A DNA stretch of 40,878 nucleotides from assembly GCA_947627205.1 (NCBI GenBank), contig CANQVE010000016.1, positions 1-40,878 on the forward strand, written 5' to 3'. Position 1 is the stretch's first letter, and each line of letters opens with the position of its first letter. Under the pieces are notes generated by a model. It had not been told where the DNA came from. It worked only from the letters and a program-made list of their open reading frames with translations, and searched no databases. Origin of the DNA: an uncultured Clostridia bacterium. GTDB lineage: Bacteria; Bacillota; Clostridia; Oscillospirales; Ruminococcaceae. Position numbers and translations under genes: made by a program. Below, piece after piece: positions 7,846-14,579 of the stretch.

Positions 7846-8949
7846 TTATCTGTCTGAAAAAATAGGGATCTGCTGTGTAATGCAATGGATATTTCCGCCG
7901 CCGAGGAGTATGTCGCGGGCATATACAGGAACTATCTTCCTTGTCGGGAAAAGCTCCGATAAAGTCTGCCTCGCAGGCTCGTCGGCTTCGTCGCCGAAAA
8001 ACGGCATTATGACCGCTTTGTTTGAAATATAGAAATTTACGTATGACGCCGCAAGACGTTCTCCGACATTTCTCACGGGTTTAAAATTGCAGGTGTCGAG
8101 CCCCTCGCAGTCTTTTTTTGTAACAAGAACGGGCTTCGGCAGATAAAGTTTATGCACCTTTATCCTGCGACCTTTTGCGTCAGTCTCATTTTCAAGAGTT
8201 TCAAGCGCGCTTTTTGAATAGGCATACTGCTCGTCGCTTTCGTCGTCCGTCCAGGCAAGCACGGCTTCTCCGGGCTTTACAAACGCGCACATATTGTCGA
8301 TATGCTCGTTTGTTTCATCACCGCTTATCCCGTTTTTAAGCCAAATGACTTTTTCTGCTCCGAGCGCGCCTTTGAGCTTTTTCTCAATTTCCTCTTTGGT
8401 CATATCGGGGTTTCTGCCCTTGCTTAATAAACACGCTTCGGTAGTTATGACCGTGCCCTCTCCGTCAGTATGTACCGAACCACCCTCGAGGACAAAACCG
8501 CTGTAATCGTACATATCAATGTCATAGAGGTCGCAGAGCTTTCCCGCCATTTTATCATCCTTGTCCCAGGGGAAATAAAGCCCATCGTAAAGCCCGCCCC
8601 AGGCGTTGAAGCTCCAATTTATACCGCGGATACCGCCTTTTCCGTTTACGACAAAGGTCGGAGCATAATCTCTCGCCCATGCGTCGTTGTTGCTCATTTC
8701 GACAACTCTTATCCTCGGCGAAAGCATAACGCGGGCGTTTTCATACTGCTTTTCGGAGGCGCATACCGTAAGTTTTTCGCTTTCGGCTATTGCCTCGCAG
8801 ATCTCGCAGAAAGCCTTTCTCGCGGCATATCCTCCATAGCTCCAGCTGTCCGAGCGTTCGGGAAATATCATGATACAGCCATAATGCTCGGAAAACTCTG
8901 CGGGCATATAAAAGCCGTCGCCGCTCGGCACAGAATTTAAAACATTCAT
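7846..8949 (-). CDS. aguA: Agmatine deiminase
   Basis: The enzyme converts agmatine to N-carbamoylputrescine and ammonia. It is a member of the guanidine-modifying (PPAD-like) superfamily. Visible hallmarks are the N-terminal MPAEF.EH..C.M.FP, NNDAWARDYAPTFVV, FVLEGGSVHTDGEGT, DETNEHIDN with the catalytic His/Asp region, and GGGNIHCITQQIP with the catalytic cysteine near 356. Its length of 367 is normal for AguA, and the full motif set argues against the shorter peptidylarginine deiminase relatives. The ribosome binding site (AAGGTAA) is a little far from the ATG. It is the first gene of an aguA-GGDEF-aguB operon with its own promoter. Confidence 0.94.
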   Translation of the reverse strand: MNVLNSVPSGDGFYMPAEFSEHYGCIMIFPERSDSWSYGGYAARKAFCEICEAIAESEKLTVCASEKQYENARVMLSPRIRVVEMSNNDAWARDYAPTFVVNGKGGIRGINWSFNAWGGLYDGLYFPWDKDDKMAGKLCDLYDIDMYDYSGFVLEGGSVHTDGEGTVITTEACLLSKGRNPDMTKEEIEKKLKGALGAEKVIWLKNGISGDETNEHIDNMCAFVKPGEAVLAWTDDESDEQYAYSKSALETLENETDAKGRRIKVHKLYLPKPVLVTKKDCEGLDTCNFKPVRNVGERLAASYVNFYISNKAVIMPFFGDEADEPARQTLSELFPTRKIVPVYARDILLGGGNIHCITQQIPIFSDR

Positions 8950-8999
8950 TATCTATATAATTTACCTTTTTAACCTACTATTACACTTAATCATTTTAC

Positions 9000-9028
9000 A
9001 TTATAACACATTATTGCGGAAAAGTCAA
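9000..9028 (-). promoter_or_regulatory. Sigma-A promoter for the aguA operon
   Basis: On the minus strand, TTGACT (9023-9028), a 17-bp spacer and TATAAT (9000-9005), with an extended -10 TGT. The predicted start near 8993 gives a leader of about 44 nt. Confidence 0.85.
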
Positions 9029-9049
9029 GTTACAACTCTCAATAGATAA

Positions 9050-9064
9050 TGTACAATTTGTACA
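9050..9064. promoter_or_regulatory. Perfect 15-bp palindrome TGTACAATTTGTACA, candidate operator
   Basis: TGTACAA-T-TTGTACA is a perfect dyad lying 21 bp upstream of the aguA -35 box and 54 bp upstream of the -35 box of the divergent DUF4190-like gene. Its position between divergent promoters suggests a regulator binding site. The regulator is unknown and not encoded nearby. Confidence 0.5.
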
Positions 9065-9118
9065 ATATTTAACATTGTAAACAAAGAATATTTTGTAGAA
9101 GTTTAAGTTATTTTGTTG

Positions 9119-9147
9119 TTGACAAACAACATAAAATATGATAAAAT
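9119..9147 (+). promoter_or_regulatory. Sigma-A promoter for the DUF4190-like gene
   Basis: TTGACA (9119-9124), a 17-bp spacer and TAAAAT (9142-9147), with a TG at the extended -10 position. The predicted start is near 9154, about 40 nt before the ATG at 9195. Confidence 0.85.
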
Positions 9148-9194
9148 TAGGTTGTGGCTTGGTTTATTACTTATTTTATTCTGGAGGTATTTAC

Positions 9195-9497
9195 ATGAAC
9201 TCAAAACAAATGAGCATTACCGCTCTGGTTTGCGGTATCGTCGGCATTGTAGGTTCTTTTATCCCTTATGTAAGCTATGTTGCCCCCCTCGCTGCTATTG
9301 CGGGCATTGTCTTCGGCGCTCTTGCGCTTGACCGCTTTAAGAAAGGCGACGAGTCCGGTTCAAAGGGTCTTGCGATCGCAGGTCTTGTTATGGGTATAGT
9401 TTCGACGGCTGTAGCTGTTATCGGTTTCATTTGCGCAATTTGCGCTTTGTGCGTTACTTTAGGATTTATCGGCGAACTTGCAGGTAGTTTACAGTAA
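9195..9497 (+). CDS. Small DUF4190-like integral membrane protein
   Basis: A 100-residue, strongly hydrophobic protein with three likely membrane helices (about 6-24, 27-45 and 58-95, the last perhaps split). The layout is that of DUF4190: two glycine/alanine-rich helices, a short charged loop (DRFKKGDESGSKG) and then GLAIAGLVMGIVSTA. The function of this family is not established. The ATG at 9195 is set by GGAGG at 9183-9187; an in-frame start at 9138 lies almost on the -10 box and is rejected. It has its own promoter and terminator, so it is monocistronic. Confidence 0.8.
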   Translation: MNSKQMSITALVCGIVGIVGSFIPYVSYVAPLAAIAGIVFGALALDRFKKGDESGSKGLAIAGLVMGIVSTAVAVIGFICAICALCVTLGFIGELAGSLQ

Positions 9498-9517
9498 TAG
9501 TTACATATCAAAAAAGT

Positions 9518-9546
9518 TTAACCCTGCCTTTGGGCGGGGTTAATTT
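9518..9546 (+). terminator. Intrinsic terminator after the DUF4190-like gene
   Basis: An 11-bp stem, TTAACCCTGCC (9518-9528) with GGCGGGGTTAA (9533-9543), a TTTG loop and a short T-rich tail. One T-G pair interrupts it. Confidence 0.8.
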
Positions 9547-9576
9547 ATATTCAGACTTTACAGTCAGGAGTTTTTT

Positions 9577-10392
9577 ATGTTTCCGGGTTTTACTTTTGAT
9601 CTCCCCGATTTTATGCCAAAAGACGAGTTTTTTCTAAGCTCGTATGCGCTGTGCGCTATCGCGGGGATCTTTACGGCTTGTCCGCTCGCGATACACCATT
9701 TCAAAAGGCGCACTGGCGACGATATTTCGCTTATCTTTGTTTTTCTGTTCGGCGCTTTGGGAACGTTTGTCGGTATGCACATTCTTTACGGCATAACAAA
9801 CATTCAGTATTGGGGATTATTGTTTAAGGCGACGGATTTTATTGATTTCATAAAGCGCTTTGCGATGATATTCGGAGGCTCGGTCTTTTACGGCGGGCTT
9901 ATAGGCGGACTTATCGCGGGAGGAGCGTCAGCAAAGTTCCAGAAACTTCCGATGAAAGACGTTACGGACTGCTGCGCGCCTGCTATCGCTATCTTCCACG
10001 GCTTCGGGAGAATAGGCTGTTTTCTGGGCGGATGCTGTTACGGAGTAGAATGGGAACACGGCATAACGTTTACAAACTCGCTTATTGAAAGCGCGAACGG
10101 AGTTCCGAGAGTTCCCGTACAGCTTATAGAAGCGGGCTTTGAATTTCTGCTCGGCGCGGTGCTTTGGATATTGCTCTCAAAGAAAAAGCTCTACGGGAGA
10201 CTGCTGTGCGTTTATCTTATCTCCTATTCAATTGAAAGGTTCATTATCGAATTCTGGCGCGGGGACGAATACAGAGGACATCTGTTCGGATTTTCAACCT
10301 CACAGCTTATCAGCATAGGATTTTTTGTAGGAACGATAGTTTTCCTGCTCTTGAAATATGCGGGCAAGAAAAAGCAGAAGCCCGCGACTTGA
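9577..10392 (+). CDS. lgt: Prolipoprotein diacylglyceryl transferase (Lgt) family protein
   Basis: Lgt transfers diacylglycerol from phosphatidylglycerol to the lipobox cysteine of prelipoproteins at the membrane. This 271-residue protein has about seven hydrophobic segments, IFGGSVFYGGLIGGLIAG, and the signature region HGFGRIGCFLGGCCYG followed later by ERFIIEFWRGDEYRG, matching the Lgt fold. The signature differs from the classical GRIGNFxNxExxG form: the Asn and Glu positions are replaced by a Cys-containing GGCCYG. This variant is common in Clostridia but its activity is less certain, so the gene may be an Lgt paralogue. The ribosome binding site is CAGGAG. Lipoproteins needing Lgt do occur here, for example the gene at 12654. 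Confidence 0.8.
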   Translation: MFPGFTFDLPDFMPKDEFFLSSYALCAIAGIFTACPLAIHHFKRRTGDDISLIFVFLFGALGTFVGMHILYGITNIQYWGLLFKATDFIDFIKRFAMIFGGSVFYGGLIGGLIAGGASAKFQKLPMKDVTDCCAPAIAIFHGFGRIGCFLGGCCYGVEWEHGITFTNSLIESANGVPRVPVQLIEAGFEFLLGAVLWILLSKKKLYGRLLCVYLISYSIERFIIEFWRGDEYRGHLFGFSTSQLISIGFFVGTIVFLLLKYAGKKKQKPAT

Positions 10393-10410
10393 ATAAATAT
10401 AAACATAATA

Positions 10411-10446
10411 AAAACACCGCTTTATTTTAGAGCGGTGTTTTTGTTT
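10411..10446. terminator. Bidirectional terminator between lgt and the TIR gene
   Basis: The 8-bp stem ACACCGCT (10414-10421) / AGCGGTGT (10431-10438) is flanked by A-runs on the left and T-runs on the right. It can therefore serve both convergent genes. Confidence 0.85.
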
Positions 10447-10450
10447 TATG

Positions 10451-12436
10451 TCATTGAACACTGTAGCTTTCCGAGGCTATTCTGAAACAATCGTTTACGA
10501 GAGGTTCGCCAAGCTCACTGTACGAAGTTTCGGAAATGGTATGTATCTCGCTTTCTTTGGCGGTGTTAACGCCCTGTGTCAATGCTTCGAGCATATCGAG
10601 CGACTTGAAGTAACTATGGATGGTGCTCATCTTTTTGCAATAAACGACTATCAATATTATTCCCACAGCCAGCAGCGCAAGCCCTGTCAAAAGCAATCCT
10701 GCCGCGACATCTTCAAAATTATTTTCTTCCGCCAGCATTCCTAGGAACATCGCCACAAACACCGCGACAACGAACCTTGGGGCAGAAAACCGTTTAATTA
10801 CAATAAAGTGCGCTATTGTACCGAGAATAATGCACAAAAACGGTACTCCCCATATCCCTGCCATTCCGAAACCCATTATTGCATACGAAATAAGCGTAAT
10901 TCCTGCCGTAATAAGCAAGACGCAGATATTTGCAGGATTAAAAGGCGCGTTTACCTTATCCCCGCTGAACTTGGGATATTTCACTTTTATGCCGTCTCTG
11001 TGATTCACCATACGCTTTAGCGCGTCAGCCTTTTCGATAGCTGAATTTTCGTCATAGCGCGCGAACACTGCCTTGAAATCGTTTGTGACAATTTCCGCTC
11101 TATCGAGCTTTTGAGAGACCTCGTCGAATTTTTCGGCGCTGTCCTCATAGCCGTTTGTTTCGCCGAAAAGGTCTTTTGCTGCCTTGAGCTGTTTTACGGT
11201 CTCGGCATTTTCATAGAGCCTGCACGCTCTGTTGTACATTGTCATTATGCCGTATTTTCTTAGATCACAGCCGAACTGAACGGCGTTTCGGTAGTTCGGG
11301 GATTCGGTTATATCGACATACAGCTTTCCGAGATCTTCCTCGCGCGTACAGCGGTATTCTGCGAGCAGTTTTCCGAGATAAGCCCGTCCGTTTTTGGGAT
11401 CCTGGTCTAATACTCTTTCGCAGAACTTGTCGGCGTTTTCAAAATCACTGCTCGAAAGGAACATAAACGCGCGTTCGAGAAGCGCGGGGATATTCAGCGT
11501 TACAGTCGGCGCGGCGGCCGATACAACTGTTTTTTCATTTCCCTTTGGGATTATTTTTCCGATACCGTGGAGAAGATCCTGTATAAAGCCTATCTTCCCC
11601 ATATCCTGTCCCTGAAGATTTTTAAACTCGCGAGGCATATCATAAGCGTCAATGTCAGCGTAACAAGGGATAAGGAATTTCGAGCTGTCGGTCTTCATCA
11701 TATCGAGAAATCTTGTCCACTCGTTCTTTACCCAGACGGCGTTAAATCTCTCGCGGTGAGTTCCTACCACAAGCATGACCTTTGAGGAAGTGAGCGCCGC
11801 AAATATGTAAGGCTCATACTGCATGCCGAGCTTATCTTCAAGCGTTATTCTGGAGAAAAAGACCTTATAGCCCTCGCGCGTCAGAGCGTTATAGATATCT
11901 TGAGCAAGGACGGAATCCTTTGTGCGCTCGTTGTTTTCGTCCGTTTCCTTATAGCATATAAACACGTCATAAGGCGTTTCGTTCTTTACTATCTCAAGGA
12001 TATTTTTCTGGAGCCTGTCTATTTCCTTTGCCTCGGCATAGTAGATGTCGCGCGCCTCGGGAGTTGCGTATTCATTTGCCTGTTCAAAGTTTTCATAATC
12101 GAAAATGCTTTCAACGGCGGTGCGGTGGCAGGTAGGCACTTTTCTTCCCGTAACGGGATCGTCTACATATTCTATTCCGTACTTACAAAGGCACAAACCC
12201 CAATATGCCTCGGATTCTTCGGGAAATTCGGCGACGATATTTTCATAAACGCTCGCCGCTTTATCAAAATCGCAGGTGGCGCGGAGGTGGTTTGCTCTTG
12301 TAAACAGAGCGGTCTTTCTGTCGTCATCGAACATGGGCACGGTCTGTTTCGTACCGCAGTACGGGCATTCGCAGATATTACTACCCTCGATTATATCGAG
12401 CTTGCCCATACACATTTTACATTGAAAAACTGCCAT
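10451..12436 (-). CDS. Zinc-ribbon/TIR-domain/transmembrane protein
   Basis: This is a 661-residue multidomain protein. Residues 6-27 form a zinc ribbon (C6xxC9, C24xxC27). About 40-150 is a TPR-like helical region. A TIR domain covers about 155-290, opening with PYDVFICYKETDE. E208 in GMQYEPYIFAAL sits where TIR NADases have their catalytic glutamate. A second helical TPR-like part spans 315-495, and about four membrane helices lie between 515 and 615. Bacterial TIR domains often cleave NAD+ or make signalling nucleotides, commonly in defence; here that is inference. The ATG at 12436 follows GGGAGG; a TTG four codons earlier lies inside that site. It has its own promoter, divergent from the solute-binding protein gene. 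Confidence 0.85.
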   Translation of the reverse strand: MAVFQCKMCMGKLDIIEGSNICECPYCGTKQTVPMFDDDRKTALFTRANHLRATCDFDKAASVYENIVAEFPEESEAYWGLCLCKYGIEYVDDPVTGRKVPTCHRTAVESIFDYENFEQANEYATPEARDIYYAEAKEIDRLQKNILEIVKNETPYDVFICYKETDENNERTKDSVLAQDIYNALTREGYKVFFSRITLEDKLGMQYEPYIFAALTSSKVMLVVGTHRERFNAVWVKNEWTRFLDMMKTDSSKFLIPCYADIDAYDMPREFKNLQGQDMGKIGFIQDLLHGIGKIIPKGNEKTVVSAAAPTVTLNIPALLERAFMFLSSSDFENADKFCERVLDQDPKNGRAYLGKLLAEYRCTREEDLGKLYVDITESPNYRNAVQFGCDLRKYGIMTMYNRACRLYENAETVKQLKAAKDLFGETNGYEDSAEKFDEVSQKLDRAEIVTNDFKAVFARYDENSAIEKADALKRMVNHRDGIKVKYPKFSGDKVNAPFNPANICVLLITAGITLISYAIMGFGMAGIWGVPFLCIILGTIAHFIVIKRFSAPRFVVAVFVAMFLGMLAEENNFEDVAAGLLLTGLALLAVGIILIVVYCKKMSTIHSYFKSLDMLEALTQGVNTAKESEIHTISETSYSELGEPLVNDCFRIASESYSVQ

Positions 12437-12469
12437 ATTGCCTCCCAAAATAATAAATCATATATAGTC

Positions 12470-12498
12470 ATTATAACACAAGATGTTCCGATTGTCAA
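12470..12498 (-). promoter_or_regulatory. Sigma-A promoter for the TIR gene
   Basis: On the minus strand, TTGACA (12493-12498), a 17-bp spacer and TATAAT (12470-12475), with an extended -10 TGT. A perfect consensus suggests strong expression. Confidence 0.88.
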
Positions 12499-12555
12499 CA
12501 AATAATTTACCGTAAAATGATAACAGCCGAAATGAGGTTTTTAATTTGTAAGGTC

Positions 12556-12584
12556 TTGACAAGGTGCATTAAATATAGTACAAT
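12556..12584 (+). promoter_or_regulatory. Sigma-A promoter for the lipoprotein-kinase operon
   Basis: TTGACA (12556-12561), a 17-bp spacer and TACAAT (12579-12584). The -35 box is 57 bp from that of the divergent TIR gene. The start near 12591 leaves about 63 nt of leader. Confidence 0.85.
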
Positions 12585-12653
12585 ATAAGCGGAATGTTTA
12601 AAAATCGGATGTCAGACTTTATATTCGGCCTGACAATGGAAATGGTGATATAT

Positions 12654-14579
12654 ATGAAAATAAAAAAGGTACTTTGCGCTGTATTGGCGGCGCTTTGTTT
12701 AGGAGGCTGTTCCGTAACGGAGGACAATTCTTCGGACGGAGGAAAAATCGTTGTTACGATGATGTACACGGACGAACTGCCTGATCTGGAAAAACTTGTG
12801 GAATCTACATACGGCAATATAGATCTTCAAATTGAAAGAAATACGCCTGCGACAATTGACGGAGAGATAGAACGCCGCCTGAGAAACGGTCACGGGACAG
12901 ACATTATTACTTCTACCCTTGCGACGGGCGATGTGCTCAACTATCTTGCAGACCTTAGCGCGGACGAATATATTTCTGCATATCAGTCGGGAATAATGCA
13001 CAAGACCTCAAAAGACGGAAAAAACCTTTTTATTCCCCTGCCTGCGCAGTATTACGGGTATATTTATAACGTTACGCTCATGCGCGAAAACGGACTTTCT
13101 GTTCCAACTACGCAGGAAGAACTTCTGAATGTGCTCGAAACCGCAAAAGAAAAGAATATAGGCGCAGATGAAAACGGCGCTGTATTTTCTGTGGACGGAA
13201 CGCCCGCGCTTACGGCGGTGTTTGTGCTTGCAACTCAAGTACCCGATTTTTTCGGACTTTCCGAGGGCATAAAATGGCTGGAGGATATGAAAAACGGAAA
13301 TGCTTCTTTCAAAGATTCGCTTGAGGACTGTCTTGACCTGCCTCTTGAAATGATAGAAAAGAAGTATATGGACTCTCTCCAGTTTACGTCCGTTTCAAAC
13401 GCCGCGCCCATACTCGAAAAAATGACGAACGGAAAGCTCCTTATGGCGTTTGACAATGTCACAATGCTGGACGATATCCGAAAAGAAAGCAAATATGAAT
13501 TCGATATGCTCCCCGTGTTCAGCGCCGAGGGAAATCCCGCATGGACAGTTTCAAACCCGACGGCTTTCCTCGGCATAAACAAAGAACTCACCGAAAGCGG
13601 AAACGAGGCTCGGCTTGACGCCTGCCGTAAGATACTTGCTCTTATATCCACGCCCGAAGGTCAGGCCGCCTTTATTCAGGACAACGGCGCGGGATATTCC
13701 TATCTTACGGATTATGATCTAGAGCCGGAAGTTGTTCCCAACGGGATAGAGGAATGTATAGAAAGCGGATATAACTACAACATTTCCATACCGACCGATT
13801 TTATGCGATATCTCGGAAACCGCTGTAATGCCGTTCTGTGCGGACAGAAGAATATTGAGCAGGCGTTTTCGGATATAGATGATTTTATGAATAACGGAAA
13901 CGAGCAGACCGCGACGCTTATAGGAACAATAAATCACGATATGATAGTCGAAAACTATAATGTCCGTCTGAGAGAAACAGAGATAGGAAATCTTATCTCC
14001 GACGCGGTAAGAGAAATTACCGAAGTAGATATTGCCGTTGTTAACGGCGGTTCTATAAGAGGAAGCCTTTATAAGGGCGATGTTTACAGCTATGACCTCG
14101 ATTATGTCTGCCCGTATCCCAACAAAATAATCGTTCTTGAAGTAAACGCAAACGTAATCAGGAAAATGCTTTCAAACGGTCTTTCTGCTATGATCCAAAG
14201 CACAAATATACCGGGAGGAAGATTTTTGAATGTTTCGGGAATTAAATATTCGTTTATACCTCCTGCGGACAATTCCCCCGCACAGCTTGCAGAAGTTACG
14301 CTTCCCGACGGCTCTCCGCTCGACGAAAATAAAACTTATACCATAGCCGTAACGGATTATATGGCGGGAAGAAGCGGATATCTCGACAACAACGGCGACG
14401 GGTTTACGATGCTGAATGTTTACAGCGACGATACGCCAAAGGCAGAAAACGTAAAACTCGTTCGTGAAACGGATAATACGTTACAAAGCATTCTCGAACA
14501 ATTTATGCGCAGTCATAACGACGAGGAAATAGCTTCGCAAATTGAGGGAAGGATCACATCGGTGAATAACAATGGGTGA
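12654..14579 (+). CDS. Lipoprotein fusing an ABC-type solute-binding domain to a 5'-nucleotidase C-terminal domain
   Basis: A 641-residue exported lipoprotein. Residues 1-19 are a type II signal peptide with lipobox LGGC (C19). Residues about 35-410 look like a family 1 extracellular solute-binding protein, with FIPLPAQYYGYIYNVTLMRENGL and AWTVSNPTAFLGINKEL. Residues about 419-640 match the 5'-nucleotidase C-terminal domain: ETEIGNLISDAV, DIAVVNGGSIRGSL, GRFLNVSGIKYSF and a final GDGF. The metallophosphatase half of 5'-nucleotidase is absent, so catalysis is unlikely and ligand binding is more plausible. No ABC permease genes are adjacent. The ATG at 12654 gives the signal peptide directly; an upstream in-frame ATG at 12594 would lie at the transcription start. 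It overlaps the kinase gene by 8 bp. Confidence 0.85.
   Translation: MKIKKVLCAVLAALCLGGCSVTEDNSSDGGKIVVTMMYTDELPDLEKLVESTYGNIDLQIERNTPATIDGEIERRLRNGHGTDIITSTLATGDVLNYLADLSADEYISAYQSGIMHKTSKDGKNLFIPLPAQYYGYIYNVTLMRENGLSVPTTQEELLNVLETAKEKNIGADENGAVFSVDGTPALTAVFVLATQVPDFFGLSEGIKWLEDMKNGNASFKDSLEDCLDLPLEMIEKKYMDSLQFTSVSNAAPILEKMTNGKLLMAFDNVTMLDDIRKESKYEFDMLPVFSAEGNPAWTVSNPTAFLGINKELTESGNEARLDACRKILALISTPEGQAAFIQDNGAGYSYLTDYDLEPEVVPNGIEECIESGYNYNISIPTDFMRYLGNRCNAVLCGQKNIEQAFSDIDDFMNNGNEQTATLIGTINHDMIVENYNVRLRETEIGNLISDAVREITEVDIAVVNGGSIRGSLYKGDVYSYDLDYVCPYPNKIIVLEVNANVIRKMLSNGLSAMIQSTNIPGGRFLNVSGIKYSFIPPADNSPAQLAEVTLPDGSPLDENKTYTIAVTDYMAGRSGYLDNNGDGFTMLNVYSDDTPKAENVKLVRETDNTLQSILEQFMRSHNDEEIASQIEGRITSVNNNG

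Noticed and set aside
8294-8940. Plus-strand open frames opposite aguA
   Set aside because: They are shadows of aguA, whose catalytic motifs are intact.
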